Shown piece by piece: positions 22,573 to 31,116 of a stretch of DNA of 33,727 nucleotides. The translations under genes were made by a program, and so were the position numbers. Numbering within the stretch: the first letter of the stretch is position 1; each line of letters opens with the position of its first letter. The notes under the pieces are model-generated. The model searched no databases, was not told where the DNA came from, and saw only the letters and a program-made list of their open reading frames with translations. This stretch comes from a virus. The stretch spans positions 1 through 33,727 of the IMG/VR virus record IMGVR_UViG_3300020156_000461, one strand, 5' to 3'.

Positions 22573-23031
22573 ATGGCCGGCGCGCGGGTCGGGATCCTCA
22601 TCGACGACGTGGGCGTCAACGCCAGTCTCGGGGTGCTGCGGGCCATCCAGGCGCGGGCCATGGACCTCACGCCGCTGCTGGATGCCCTGGGCGGGCTGGT
22701 CGAAAGCCAGACGCGCCGGCGGCTGTCACAGGACAAGGAAGGGCCGAACGGCGAGCCCTGGCCCGAGTGGTCGGAGGGGTACAAGGCCACCCGCCGTGGC
22801 GGCCACCACCTGCTGGAGAGCACCGGCACGCTGATCGACAGCGTCCACTATATGGTCCGCGGCGATGCGGTCGAGGTCGGATCGGGCATGGTCTACGCGG
22901 CCATCCACCACTTCGGTGGTGCGGAGGCCGGCAAGCCGGAGATCCCGGCGCGCCCGTGGCTCGGCATCTCGCGCGACGACAGGCACGAGATCGACGAGGT
23001 GCTGGGCGACTGGATCGGGAGGGCCGCGTGA
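22573..23031 (+). CDS. Virion morphogenesis / tail completion protein (Mu gpG, P2 gpS-like)
   Basis: The 152 residues match the phage virion morphogenesis family. Family wording is seen in LGGLVESQTRRRLSQDKEGPNGEPWPEWSEGY, GGHHLLESTGTLIDSVHYMV, VEVGSGMVYAAIHHFGGAEAG, and IPARPWLGISRDD. Members help tail completion and head joining in P2 (gpS) and capsid assembly in Mu (gpG). The start at 22573 has GGGAGCTGAGA upstream. The stop overlaps a GTG start of the next gene. Confidence 0.92.
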   Translation: MAGARVGILIDDVGVNASLGVLRAIQARAMDLTPLLDALGGLVESQTRRRLSQDKEGPNGEPWPEWSEGYKATRRGGHHLLESTGTLIDSVHYMVRGDAVEVGSGMVYAAIHHFGGAEAGKPEIPARPWLGISRDDRHEIDEVLGDWIGRAA

Positions 23032-23504
23032 TCCTCGACCTGGAAACCGCCATCGTCGGCCGCCTGACCGATGTCCTCAAGGACATCAGGGTCGAGGCGT
23101 ATCCCGAAGACCCGGCGGGCTACGCGCTGAAGCATCCGCGCGGTGCGGTGCTGGTCGGCTACGGGCGCTCGGCCTACGGCAAGCCGGAGGCCCTGGACGT
23201 GATCGCGCAGGAGCGGCGGCTGGAGTTCGACGTCACCATCCTGGCGCGCAACCTGCGCCAGCACGGCGGGGCCTATGGCCACCTCGACGCCGTGCGCGTG
23301 GCGCTGACCGGCTGGCGGCCGACCGGTGCGCGCAAGCTGTACCCGGTGCGCGACCGCTTCCTGGGCGTGCGCGACGGCGTCTGGCGCTACGCCATCACCT
23401 TCGCGACCGCGGCCATGGCCCTGGAAACGGCCGAGCCCGAACAGGCGGCCGTGCTCCAGCGGATCACGCTTTCCGAACACCTTGTCATGGGAGACGAGCC
23501 TTGA
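23028..23504 (+). CDS. Gp37-family (DUF1834) tail terminator-like protein
   Basis: The 158 residues match the Mu gp37 (Gp37/Gp68) family: ILDLETAIVGRLTDVL at the start, VEAYPEDPAGYALKHPRGAVLVGYGRSAYG in the middle, and the ferredoxin-like beta-alpha pattern continuing with RRLEFDVTILARNLRQHGGAYGHLDAVRVALTGW. Members in this position act as tail terminator or joining proteins; the precise role is inferred. The start is GTG at 23028, in a GTGA overlap with the previous stop. Confidence 0.88.
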   Translation: MILDLETAIVGRLTDVLKDIRVEAYPEDPAGYALKHPRGAVLVGYGRSAYGKPEALDVIAQERRLEFDVTILARNLRQHGGAYGHLDAVRVALTGWRPTGARKLYPVRDRFLGVRDGVWRYAITFATAAMALETAEPEQAAVLQRITLSEHLVMGDEP

Positions 23505-23704
23505 CCCTCTACCGCTACAGCGGTCCGCCCTCGGGTGCCACCATCGACGGCAAGGAGGTGCTGCTGCACCCCGGCGCCGACGTGGAGCTGAGCGCCGACA
23601 ACGGCTACGTCCGCACCCTGCTGGCGCTGGGCCACCTGACGGAGGTGCCCAAGCCGGTGGTGCCGGCGCCCGCGCGCAAGGCCAAGCCCGAGGAGGCCGC
23701 CTGA
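23501..23704 (+). CDS. Small tail-region protein, 67 aa, TTG start
   Basis: The open frame has no ATG in the free region. The best start is TTG at 23501, in a TTGA overlap with the Gp37 stop, with GGGAGA eight bases before it. The product reads TLYRYSGPPSGATIDGKEVLL with a conserved-looking HPGADVELSADNGYVRTLLALGHL, and ends in a basic Ala/Pro tail. It lies directly before the sheath, where Mu-like phages have a short gene (gp38 or DUF2635-like), but I cannot name the family with certainty. It touches the sheath start by TGATG. Confidence 0.7.
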   Translation: MTLYRYSGPPSGATIDGKEVLLHPGADVELSADNGYVRTLLALGHLTEVPKPVVPAPARKAKPEEAA

Positions 23705-25158
23705 TGCCCGCCAACTTCCTGCACGGCGTCGAGACGGTCGAGGTGACGAAGGGGGCGCGGCCGGTCCGCGCGGTGAAGACGGCCGTCATCGGCCTGGTCG
23801 GCACCGCGCCCGTCCACCACCTCGACGCCGCCGACCGGCGTGTCAACGAGCCCTTCCTGGTGCTGTCCGACCGCGACGCCGGCCGCCTCGCCGGGCCGGC
23901 GCTGTCCGGCTACACGATCCCCCAGGCGCTGGACGCGATCTTCGACCAGGGCCGCGGCACGGTGATCGTCATCAACGTGTTCGACCCCGCGACCCACAAG
24001 ACGGCGGTGCCGACCGAGGCGGTGACGCTGGGCGCGGATGGCACGGCGCGGCTGGCGCACGGCGACATCATCGCCGCCGTGGTCAAGAGCCAGGACGGCG
24101 CCACCACGCACGCGGCGGGCACCGACTACACGCTCGACCCGGTGACGGGCACTCTCGCCCGCGTCGCGGACGGCGCCATCGCCGCCGGCGCCACCTTGCG
24201 CGTCGATTACGACCGCGCCGACCCGTCCAAGGTCACCGCCTCCGACGTCATCGGCGGCGTCGACGTGGCCGGCCGGCGGCTGGGCATGCAGGGCTTCCTG
24301 AACAGCTACAACCTTTTCGGCATGTTCCCGAAGATCCTGATCGCCCCGGTCTACTGCACGCAGCAGTCGGTGGCGGTGGAGCTGGAGGTGCTGGCCGCGC
24401 CGTCGAAGTGCCGGGGCATCGCGCTGGTCGACGCGCCGATCGGCACGACGCGCGACCAGGCCATCACGGGCCGCGGCCCGTCCGGCGCCATCAACTTCGG
24501 CTTCAGCAGCGAGCGCGTGGTGCTGTGCTACCCGCACCTGAAGGTTCACGACGCCGCGACCGACAGCGTGCGCCTGGAGCCGTACAGCCAGCGTCTGGCC
24601 GGCGTCATCGCCGCCACCGACGACGAGTTCGGCTACTGGTACAGCCCGTCCAACAAGGTCATCAAGGGCATCGTCGGTGCCGAGCGCGACCTGTCGGCGA
24701 TGATCAACGACCCGACCAGCGACGTGAACCTGCTGAACGAGGTGGGCATCGTCACGCTGTTCAACAGCTTCGGCACCGGCCTGCGCACCTGGGGCAACCG
24801 GTCCAGCGCGTGGCCGGCCTCCACCGCGCAGGGCAACTTCATCCAGACGCGGCGCACCGCCGACATGGTCCATGAAAGCCTGGAGTACGCGATGCTCCAG
24901 TTCATCGACCTGCCGATCAACGACGCGCTGATCGAAGGCATCGTCGAGACGGGCAACGCCTTCATCCGCACGCTGATCGGCCGCGGGGCGCTGACCATCG
25001 GGTCGCGCTGCGAGTTCAACAAGGACAAGAACCCGGCGACCGAGCTGGCGGCCGGGCACCTGACCTTCGACCTGATCTTCTGCCCGCCGCCGCCGGCGGA
25101 GCGGATCACGTTCGAGAGCTTCATCGACGTCCAGCTCCTCGCGAACCTGGGAGGCTGA
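23704..25158 (+). CDS. FI: Tail sheath protein (P2 FI-like)
   Basis: The 484 residues match the contractile-tail sheath family of the P2 FI type. The start NFLHGVETVEVTKGARPVRA followed by VKTAVIGLVGTAPVH is characteristic. In the C-terminal half, ADMVHESLEYAMLQFIDLPIN and the closing FDLIFCPPPPAERITFES...DVQLLANL match the conserved sheath core. An inserted region (about 90-200) with VTLGADGTARLAHGD and TDYTLDPVTGTLARV is Ig-like and surface-exposed in such proteins. It shows that the tail is contractile. Start ATG at 23704. Confidence 0.96.
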   Translation: MPANFLHGVETVEVTKGARPVRAVKTAVIGLVGTAPVHHLDAADRRVNEPFLVLSDRDAGRLAGPALSGYTIPQALDAIFDQGRGTVIVINVFDPATHKTAVPTEAVTLGADGTARLAHGDIIAAVVKSQDGATTHAAGTDYTLDPVTGTLARVADGAIAAGATLRVDYDRADPSKVTASDVIGGVDVAGRRLGMQGFLNSYNLFGMFPKILIAPVYCTQQSVAVELEVLAAPSKCRGIALVDAPIGTTRDQAITGRGPSGAINFGFSSERVVLCYPHLKVHDAATDSVRLEPYSQRLAGVIAATDDEFGYWYSPSNKVIKGIVGAERDLSAMINDPTSDVNLLNEVGIVTLFNSFGTGLRTWGNRSSAWPASTAQGNFIQTRRTADMVHESLEYAMLQFIDLPINDALIEGIVETGNAFIRTLIGRGALTIGSRCEFNKDKNPATELAAGHLTFDLIFCPPPPAERITFESFIDVQLLANLGG

Positions 25159-25160
25159 TC

Positions 25161-25682
25161 ATGGCGATCGAGCTGAACAAGATCTTCAACGCCAACGTCT
25201 ACCTCGACGGCACCGCCAGCCTGATCGGCCGCGCCGGCGAGTTGACGCTGCCCGAGATGTCGGTGGCGACGAGCGAGCACAAGGCGCTCGGCATGTTCGG
25301 CACGCTGGAGCTGCCGGGCGGGCTGGAGGCCATGACGTGCGAGATCAAGTGGACCGGCTTCTACGCCGACCACCTGCGCGCCGCCGCCAACCCGTTCAAG
25401 TCGCACAAGCTCCAGGTCCGCGGCAGCCTGGAGACCTGGACGGCCGAGGGGCGCACGCGCGAGGTGCCGGTGGTCTGGCACATGACCGCGACCTGGACCA
25501 CGGCCAAGCTGGGCGTGCTGAAGCCGCAGGAGGGCGCGGAGTTCGACGACGAGATGGCGGTCTCGTACGTCAAGGTCCTGCACGACGGCGAGAGCGTCTG
25601 CGAGATCGACGTCTTCAACAACATCTGGACCGTCGGCGGCGAGGACGTCCTCGCCCGCTGGCGCACGAACCTGGGAGTGTGA
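25161..25682 (+). CDS. FII: Tail tube protein (P2 FII-like)
   Basis: The 173 residues match the P2 FII major tail tube family: NKIFNANVYLDGTASLIGRAGELTLPEM at the start, LGMFGTLELPGGLEAM, and the closing VCEIDVFNNIWTVGGEDVLARWRTNLGV. The tube assembles inside the sheath and is the conduit for DNA. The length is that of P2 FII (172). It follows the sheath by two bases, as in P2. There is nothing unusual in the sequence. Confidence 0.95.
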   Translation: MAIELNKIFNANVYLDGTASLIGRAGELTLPEMSVATSEHKALGMFGTLELPGGLEAMTCEIKWTGFYADHLRAAANPFKSHKLQVRGSLETWTAEGRTREVPVVWHMTATWTTAKLGVLKPQEGAEFDDEMAVSYVKVLHDGESVCEIDVFNNIWTVGGEDVLARWRTNLGV

Positions 25683-25686
25683 TGGC

Positions 25687-26010
25687 ATGGCCAGCGAGAG
25701 CAACACCGACACGCGCACCGTGACGCTGCCCAGCGGCAAGGCTGCGACCGTCCGCAAAGGCAAGGGCCGCGACTTGGTGCAGGCCGCACGCATGGCCGGC
25801 GGCGGCAACGACGGGATGAAGCTGACCATGGGCATCATCGCCGTGCTGACGCAGGTCGACGGCCGACCGCTCGTCATCGAAGACGTCGAGGAGATGGATC
25901 TGGGGGACGTCATGGCCCTGATGGGTGCCGTCATGGGAAACGGCGCCTCCTCCTTGAGCAGCATTTTGCCCAACTCCGCATCGATGGAGGGTTTCGCCAC
26001 GCGGAGCTGA
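25687..26010 (+). CDS. E: Tail assembly chaperone, short form (P2 gpE-like)
   Basis: The protein has 107 residues. The core TVTLPSGKAATVRKGKGRDLVQAAR, GMKLTMGIIAVLTQVDGRPLVIEDVEEMDLGDVMALMGAVMG is the chaperone family of P2 E/Mu gp41 type, located between tube and tape-measure genes. It coats the tape measure protein during tail assembly. Codons GGA AAC at 25936-25941, preceded by G, make the heptamer GGGAAAC, at which a -1 shift would fuse it to the following frame. Without the shift the protein ends at 26010. Confidence 0.9.
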   Translation: MASESNTDTRTVTLPSGKAATVRKGKGRDLVQAARMAGGGNDGMKLTMGIIAVLTQVDGRPLVIEDVEEMDLGDVMALMGAVMGNGASSLSSILPNSASMEGFATRS

Positions 26011-26120
26011 TGGAGATGGACTGGGACGATCTGGTCCACGAAGCGGCGGCGCTGGCGGAGTACGCCCGCCGCCGCAAGGCCGCCTACGACGCTGCACGTC
26101 CGGCGGCGAACCGGCGCTGA
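25687..26120 (+). CDS. Tail assembly chaperone, -1 frameshifted long form (E-E' like)
   Basis: Slipping back one base at G-GGA-AAC (25935-25941) after 85 codons continues in an open frame to TGA at 26118-26120 with another 59 codons, a product of 144 residues. The new part begins RRLLLEQHFAQLRIDGG and contains HAELMEMDWDDLVHEAAALAEYARRRKAA, the pattern expected of P2 gpE'/Mu gp42. The open second frame, its position directly before the tape measure, and the canonical slippery site support programmed frameshifting. The shift itself is inferred. The second part alone has an ATG at 26010, overlapping the first stop. Confidence 0.75.
25935..25941 (+). promoter_or_regulatory. Slippery heptamer GGGAAAC for -1 frameshift
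   Basis: The heptamer fits X-XXY-YYZ in the chaperone frame (G GGA AAC), the classic signal for a simultaneous -1 tRNA slip. After it the mRNA reads CGGCGCCTCCTCC, but I see no strong stem-loop to cite. Mu and P2 both use such a site at this position between the tube and tape-measure genes. Confidence 0.75.
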
Positions 26121-26144
26121 CGCCTTCCTCCTCATCGGGACACC

Positions 26145-29036
26145 ATGGCCAACCCCTTCGACATCGCGGTCATCCTGCGCCTCGTCGACCAGCTGACCGG
26201 GCCGCTCGGCCAGGCGACGGCGGCGATCGAGCACGTGGACCGCGTGGCCGGCGCGGCGCAGGGCCTGCGGAACATGGGCCAGCAGGCCATGATGTCGGGG
26301 GCCATGGTCTCGGCCACCGGTGCCGGCGTCGCGGCGGGCTTCCGGGAGATGCTGGACCCGGCCATCGCGTTCGAGAGCGCGATGGCCGACGTCAACAAGA
26401 CGCTCGACCTGGACCCGAGCAAGCTGGTGGAGCTGTCCGACCAGATCGCCGCCATGTCCACCCGCATCCCCATGGCCGCCGTCAAGCTGGCCGAGATCAC
26501 GGCGGCGGCCGGGCAGGCCGGCATCGCGCGCGACGAGCTGCTGCGCTTCACCGAGGACGCGGCAAAGATGGGCGTGGCGTTCGACGTCAGCGCCGGTCAG
26601 GCCGGCAGCGCCATGACGGGCCTGCGCACCATCTTCGGCCTGACGCAGGACCAGGTGGTCGGCCTGGGCGACAGCATCAACCACCTGTCCAACAACATGG
26701 ACGCCAAGGCGGCGGAGATGCTGAACGTCGCCAACCGGGCGGGCAGCACGGCGAAGCTGTTCGGCCTGTCGGGCGAACAGCTCAACGCCCTGTCGGCCAC
26801 CATGCTGGCGCTGAAGAGCCCGCCCGAGGTCGCGGCCACCGGCATCAACGCGCTGCTGCTGAAGATGGCCACCGCCGACAAGCAGAACGCGAAGTTCCAG
26901 GGCGGGCTTGAAGCAATCGGCATGACGGCCGAACAGCTCAAGGCCGCAGTCCAGAACGACGCGCAGGGCGCGCTGGTGTCCTTCCTCGACAAGGTGAAGG
27001 GCGCTCCCGACGTGATGGGCACGCTGGCCGACCTGTTCGGGGCGGAGTACGCCGACGACATCGCCAAGCTGGTCGGCTCGCTGGACACCTACAAGAAGGC
27101 CTTGGGCTTGGTCGCCGATCCGGCGGCCTACAACGGCTCCATGCTCAAGGAGTACGAGACGCGGTCGCGGACGACGGCCAACGCCATCGAACTGCTGGGC
27201 AACCAGACCAACGTCCTGGCGATCAGCCTGGGCAACCTGGTGCTGCCGGCCCTCAACGACATCCTGCCCCACGTCCAGGCGCTGGTCGAGGGCGTGACGG
27301 CGTTCGCCAAGGCCAACCCGGAGATGTTCCGCACGGGCATGATCCTGCTGGCCCTGGCCGGCGCCGCCGCGCTGGTCCTGGGGCCGCTGATGATGATGTT
27401 CGGCGTGCTGGCCACCGGCGCCGGCGTCGCGCTCTCCGCCCTGTCCGTCCTGCTGGGGCCGGTCGGGCTGCTGGCGGCGGCGGTCGCCGGGGCCGCCGTG
27501 CTGATCCACCGCAACTGGGATGGCATCGCGGCCTTCTTCGAGGGGCTGTGGGCGGGGTTCCTGGACGGGCTGGCGCCGCTGCAACCGGCGCTGGACGGGT
27601 TGGCCGCCGCGGTCGCCCCGATCCTGGTCGCCGGTGCCGGCCTGCTCGACTGGGTCCAATCGCTGTTCGCCCCCGTCGACGGGCTGGCGGGCGCCGCCGG
27701 CGAGCTGGGAACGGCCTGGGGGCAGGCGCTGGGCGCCATGGCGGCGGGGATGGCCGACCCCTGGCTGGTCGAGGCGGCTGCCCTGGTGACCACCGCCTGG
27801 GAGGCGCTGCCCGGCGCCCTCGACGCCGTAGGCGCGGGGCTGAACCGGCTGCGCGCCTGGGGGCAGGAGTTCGTCGCGGGCTGGATCTCCGGCTTCCAGT
27901 CGGCGTTCGACCTGTCCCGCTTCACGGCGCTGTCGGAGAAGCTGGGTCCGCTGGGCAGCGCGCTGGGCGCGCTCGGCACCGCCGTGGCAGGCCTGTTCGA
28001 CCGGCTGGCCGCGCTGTTCGGCGGCATGGAGGAGGCGGCCGGCGGCACCGCGCGTCTGGGCGAGATGGCGGGCCAGCTCGCCGGCGGCGCGCTCAACTCC
28101 CTGGTCGACCTGATCGGCATGGTGGCCACCGTCGTCACCGGGCTGGCGCAGGCGATGGCGGGCGTGCTGTCCGGCGACTTCGGCGCCGTCGTGGCGGGCT
28201 GGCAGACGGCGCTGGGAGGCGTGCTGACCTTCTTCGAGAGCCTGTCCCAGCGGTTGACCGGCCTGTCGCTGTACGACGCCGGCGCGGCGATCCTGCAAGG
28301 GCTGGCCGACGGCCTGTCGGCCGGCGCGTCGGCCGCGCTGGCGGCGATCGAGGGCGTCGGCGCCTCCATCATCGGCCGCTTCAAGGCGCTGCTCGGCATC
28401 GCGTCGCCCTCCACCGTGTTCGCGCAGTTCGGGCAATGGATCATGGACGGCTTGGCCGGCGGCCTCGCCGCCAAGGTGCAGGCGGTGCTGGACACCGTAT
28501 CGGGCGTGGCCAGCGGCGTCGTGGGGAAGTTCAAGTCGCTGCTCGGCATCAACTCGCCCTCCACCGTCTTCGCCGGGTTCGGCCTGAACCTGGTGGAGGG
28601 CTTGCAGAACGGCATCAACGACAACGGCGCCGATGCCACGGCGGCGGCGGCCAACCTGTCGCGCTTGGTGGCCGCCGCCGCCGCCGCGGCGGCCGTGGCG
28701 TTGCCGCTGTCGGTGTCCACGGCGACGGCGGGCATGATGCCCGACTTGGCGGCGGCACAGGCGATGCCCATGACAGCCATCGCGCCGCTGGCCGAACAAG
28801 GCGAAACGATCGCCGGCGGCGGAAGCGGCGGGGCGGCGGCCGGCGGCGCGCCGGTGACCGTCAACCTGTCGGTGACCCTCGACGGCGGTGATCCGGACGT
28901 GGTCCGCCGCCTGGAGGAGTGGGTGCGCGGCGAGGGCGGCCGGCTGATCGCCGAGGCGGTCCGCCGCGAGGACGAGCGCCAGGCGCGCACGGTCTTCGAT
29001 GCAGCTTCCCATTCGCGTGGGGGGCGCGGCCGATGA
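26145..29036 (+). CDS. Tape measure protein
   Basis: The 963 residues begin with a P2/Mu-type core: ILRLVDQLTGPLGQATAAIEHVDR, a conserved FREMLDPAIAFESAMADVNK, then helical segments with FTEDAAKMGVAFDVSAGQAG. A hydrophobic region at about 398-450 (MILLALAGAAALVLGPLMMMFG on) is the usual membrane-associated part used in ejection. The rest is helical, with two copies of FK[AS]LLGI.SPSTVFA.FG 50 residues apart. At about 0.15 nm per residue the tail would be near 145 nm, a rough family rule. The stop overlaps the next start by ATGA. No domain for lysozyme or protease is obvious. Confidence 0.93.
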   Translation: MANPFDIAVILRLVDQLTGPLGQATAAIEHVDRVAGAAQGLRNMGQQAMMSGAMVSATGAGVAAGFREMLDPAIAFESAMADVNKTLDLDPSKLVELSDQIAAMSTRIPMAAVKLAEITAAAGQAGIARDELLRFTEDAAKMGVAFDVSAGQAGSAMTGLRTIFGLTQDQVVGLGDSINHLSNNMDAKAAEMLNVANRAGSTAKLFGLSGEQLNALSATMLALKSPPEVAATGINALLLKMATADKQNAKFQGGLEAIGMTAEQLKAAVQNDAQGALVSFLDKVKGAPDVMGTLADLFGAEYADDIAKLVGSLDTYKKALGLVADPAAYNGSMLKEYETRSRTTANAIELLGNQTNVLAISLGNLVLPALNDILPHVQALVEGVTAFAKANPEMFRTGMILLALAGAAALVLGPLMMMFGVLATGAGVALSALSVLLGPVGLLAAAVAGAAVLIHRNWDGIAAFFEGLWAGFLDGLAPLQPALDGLAAAVAPILVAGAGLLDWVQSLFAPVDGLAGAAGELGTAWGQALGAMAAGMADPWLVEAAALVTTAWEALPGALDAVGAGLNRLRAWGQEFVAGWISGFQSAFDLSRFTALSEKLGPLGSALGALGTAVAGLFDRLAALFGGMEEAAGGTARLGEMAGQLAGGALNSLVDLIGMVATVVTGLAQAMAGVLSGDFGAVVAGWQTALGGVLTFFESLSQRLTGLSLYDAGAAILQGLADGLSAGASAALAAIEGVGASIIGRFKALLGIASPSTVFAQFGQWIMDGLAGGLAAKVQAVLDTVSGVASGVVGKFKSLLGINSPSTVFAGFGLNLVEGLQNGINDNGADATAAAANLSRLVAAAAAAAAVALPLSVSTATAGMMPDLAAAQAMPMTAIAPLAEQGETIAGGGSGGAAAGGAPVTVNLSVTLDGGDPDVVRRLEEWVRGEGGRLIAEAVRREDERQARTVFDAASHSRGGRGR
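28380..28583 (+). repeat. Two-copy repeat in the tape measure gene
   Basis: Two related 54-base units start at 28380 and 28530, 150 bases apart, encoding FKALLGIASPSTVFAQFG and FKSLLGINSPSTVFAGFG. Within the units 14 of 18 residues agree. The repeat resembles the SPS-containing helical repeat seen in many tape measure proteins, where repeat number sets length. It may be a site of expansion by recombination. Confidence 0.75.
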
Positions 29037-29479
29037 GCACTACCCTGATCCTCGGCCCCGTGCGGCTGGACACGCTGTCCGTGGTCGGCTTCGACCTGAC
29101 GGACGGCTGGCAGTTCCCCGACCACGATGTGGTGGAAACCAAGCCGAAGCTGCAATGGACCGGCACGCAGCTGCGCAGCGCCAGCATCGCCCTGCGCTTC
29201 CACATGCGCTGGTGCGACCCGTCGGCGGAGATGGCGCAGCTGCGCGCCCTGGGTGGTGCCGTGCGGGCGTGGCCGCTGATGCGCGGCACCGGCGCGTGGC
29301 TCGGCCGCTTCGTGGTGACGAGCCTGGGTGAGAAGGGCCGCTGGACCATGCCCGACGGCGCCCCGCTGTGGGTCGAGGCAGACCTGAAGCTAACCGAGTG
29401 GGCCGGCGCGCCCCTGACCGGCATCGGCCCCGAGCTGGCCCGCGCCGTCGCCTCGCCCCTGCTGCGGAGGCTGCCGTGA
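29033..29479 (+). CDS. U: Baseplate/tail protein gpU
   Basis: The 148 residues match the P2 gpU family. TLILGPVRLDTLSVVGFDLTDGW opens it, with the family's beta-rich pattern FDLTDGWQFPDHDVVETKPKLQWTGTQLRSASIALRFHMRWCDPSAEM. The middle LRALGGAVRAWPLMRG and the ending part with VEADLKLTEW are also seen in gpU. It helps the tape measure complex and baseplate form the tail tip. ATG at 29033 overlaps the tape measure stop. Confidence 0.93.
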   Translation: MSTTLILGPVRLDTLSVVGFDLTDGWQFPDHDVVETKPKLQWTGTQLRSASIALRFHMRWCDPSAEMAQLRALGGAVRAWPLMRGTGAWLGRFVVTSLGEKGRWTMPDGAPLWVEADLKLTEWAGAPLTGIGPELARAVASPLLRRLP

Positions 29480-29700
29480 CGGACGCCTTCATCGAGCACG
29501 TCACCGTGGACGGCGACCGCTGGGACCTGCTGGCCTGGGACTACTATGGCGACGCCCACGGCTACGCCCGGATCGTGCGCGCCAACCCGCACGTGGCGCC
29601 GACGCCGCTGCTGCCGGCCGGCGTGCGCCTGGCGATCCCGGTGATCGCGCGGCCGGTGTCGGCGCACGGCCTGCCGCCCTGGAAGCGGGGGGCGCGATGA
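29476..29700 (+). CDS. X: Tail protein gpX (LysM-like)
   Basis: The 74 residues match the gpX family: HVTVDGDRWDLLAWDYYGDAHGYARIVRANPHVAPTPLLPAGVRLAIP, a small LysM-like unit between gpU and gpD. Start is GTG at 29476 in a GTGA overlap with the gpU stop. In P2 gpX is needed for tail formation. Nothing unusual is visible. The family's Trp-Asp pattern (RWDLLAWDYYGD) makes the call firm. Confidence 0.92.
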   Translation: MTDAFIEHVTVDGDRWDLLAWDYYGDAHGYARIVRANPHVAPTPLLPAGVRLAIPVIARPVSAHGLPPWKRGAR

Positions 29701-30698
29701 ACCGGGTCGATACGCCAGTCTGGACGCTGACCTGGCAGGGCACCGACGTGACGGCCGACATCGCCGCCATGGTCACCAGCCTGACCGTCACCGACCGCAA
29801 GGAAGGCGAGAGCGACGAGCTGTCCGTCACGCTGGAGGACCGCGACGGCCGCTGGCGCGGCGACTGGCTGCCGGAAAAGGGCGACGTGCTGGACGTGACG
29901 CTGGGCTACGCCGGCGGGCTCGCCGTCGACGCCGGCACCTACCAGGTGGACGAGGTGGAGCACAGCGGCCCCCCCGACCGGCTGGACGTGCGGGCACTCG
30001 CCGCCGGCGTGACGGAGGCCCTGCGCACCAAGCGGCACCGGGCGTTCGAGAACCAGACGCTGGCGCAGATCGCCGCGGCCGTGGCGGCCGACCACGGCAT
30101 GGAGGTGATCGGCGACCCCGCCACCGAGGCCCTGCAACGGGTGACGCAGGCGGACGAGACCGACCTGGAGTTCCTGAGCAAGCTGGCGGCCGAGCACGGC
30201 TACGTCTTCTCCGTCCGCGGCGGCCGGCTGGTGTTCATGAGCGAGGACGAGCTGCTGTCGGCCGACCCGGTCATGACCCTGTCGCGCGTCCTGCACCATC
30301 CGGTGCGCTGGCGGTTCCGCGTCACGGCCCGGCAGGTCTACACGGGCTGCGAGGTGCGCTACCTGGACCCGGCGACCAAGCGCACGCGCACCGTCACGGT
30401 GAAGGCCGAGGGACAGGAGACCAAGCCCAAGGGCGGCGACCTGCTGCGCCGGCGCATGCGGGTGGAGAGCGAGGCGCACGCCCGGCAGAAGGCGCAGGCG
30501 CTGCTGGACCGCGCCAACCGCGGCGAGGTGCGCGCCAGCCTGTCCTTTCCCGGCCGGCCCGATCTGGTGGCCGGCGTCAACGTCGTGCTCGCCGGGTTCG
30601 GCGGCGCCTGGGACGGCACGTACCACGTCACCAGCTCGACGCACCGCATGGTGCGCGGCGGCGGCTACACCACCGACATGGAGGCCCACCGTGTATAG
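29697..30698 (+). CDS. D: Baseplate hub protein gpD (late control protein D)
   Basis: The 333 residues match P2 gpD/phage late control D, the hub that links tube and spike (similar to T4 gp27). Visible parts are WTLTWQGTDVTADIAAMVTSLTVTD, ADETDLEFLSKLAAEHGYVFSVRGGRLVFMS, YLDPATKRTRTVTVKAEGQETK, and the closing GTYHVTSSTHRMVRGGGYTTDMEAHRV. The family name refers to an inhibitor role that is not relevant here. It overlaps gpX by ATGA and gpV by eight bases. Confidence 0.94.
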   Translation: MNRVDTPVWTLTWQGTDVTADIAAMVTSLTVTDRKEGESDELSVTLEDRDGRWRGDWLPEKGDVLDVTLGYAGGLAVDAGTYQVDEVEHSGPPDRLDVRALAAGVTEALRTKRHRAFENQTLAQIAAAVAADHGMEVIGDPATEALQRVTQADETDLEFLSKLAAEHGYVFSVRGGRLVFMSEDELLSADPVMTLSRVLHHPVRWRFRVTARQVYTGCEVRYLDPATKRTRTVTVKAEGQETKPKGGDLLRRRMRVESEAHARQKAQALLDRANRGEVRASLSFPGRPDLVAGVNVVLAGFGGAWDGTYHVTSSTHRMVRGGGYTTDMEAHRV

Positions 30699-31116
30699 GC
30701 GCGCGATCGTCGAGGCGGTCGATGCCGCCACCGCCCGCGTGCGCGTCCGCTTCCCCGACGCGGACGCCATGGTCAGCTGGTGGCTGGAGGTGCTGCAGCA
30801 GCGCACGCTGGGCGACCGGTCGTACTGGATGCCGGACGTCGGCGAGGCCGTCGCCGTCCTGATGGACGAGCGGGACGAGGCCGGCGTGGTGCTGGGCGCC
30901 ATCTACTCCGCCGCCGACCCGCCGCCGGTGACGTCGGCCGACAAGTCCCACACCGTGCACAAGGATGGCGCGGTGTTCGAGTACGACCGCGCCACCCACA
31001 CCTGGACGGTGGCGGTGCCGGCCGGCGGCCGGGTCGCGATCAGCGTCGGCGGCACGTCGATCGTGCTGGACGATGCCGGTGTCCGCCTCGTCGGCGCCCG
31101 CATCGACCTGAATTGA
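30691..31116 (+). CDS. V: Baseplate spike/puncturing protein gpV
   Basis: The 141 residues match the P2 gpV/Mu gp45 assembly family: an OB-like domain (VDAATARVRVRFPDADAMVSWWLEVLQQRTLGDRSYWMPDVGEAVAVLMD), then GGVVLGAIYS-like AGVVLGAIYSAADPP, and a C-terminal beta-helix part (KDGAVFEYDRATHTWTVAVPAGGRVAISVGGTSIVLDDAGVRLVGARIDLN). It pierces the outer membrane. Start is GTG at 30691, eight bases inside the gpD end. The sequence lacks the C-terminal tip domain with HxH iron site, and a separate PAAR gene follows. Confidence 0.92.
   Translation: MYRRAIVEAVDAATARVRVRFPDADAMVSWWLEVLQQRTLGDRSYWMPDVGEAVAVLMDERDEAGVVLGAIYSAADPPPVTSADKSHTVHKDGAVFEYDRATHTWTVAVPAGGRVAISVGGTSIVLDDAGVRLVGARIDLN

Noticed and set aside
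24633-29012. A 1459-codon open frame on the minus strand
   Set aside because: It lies opposite the sheath, tube, chaperone and tape measure genes. Long antisense frames are expected in DNA with GC-rich third positions, and the translation shows only low-complexity Gly/Arg/Ala-rich text without any domain.
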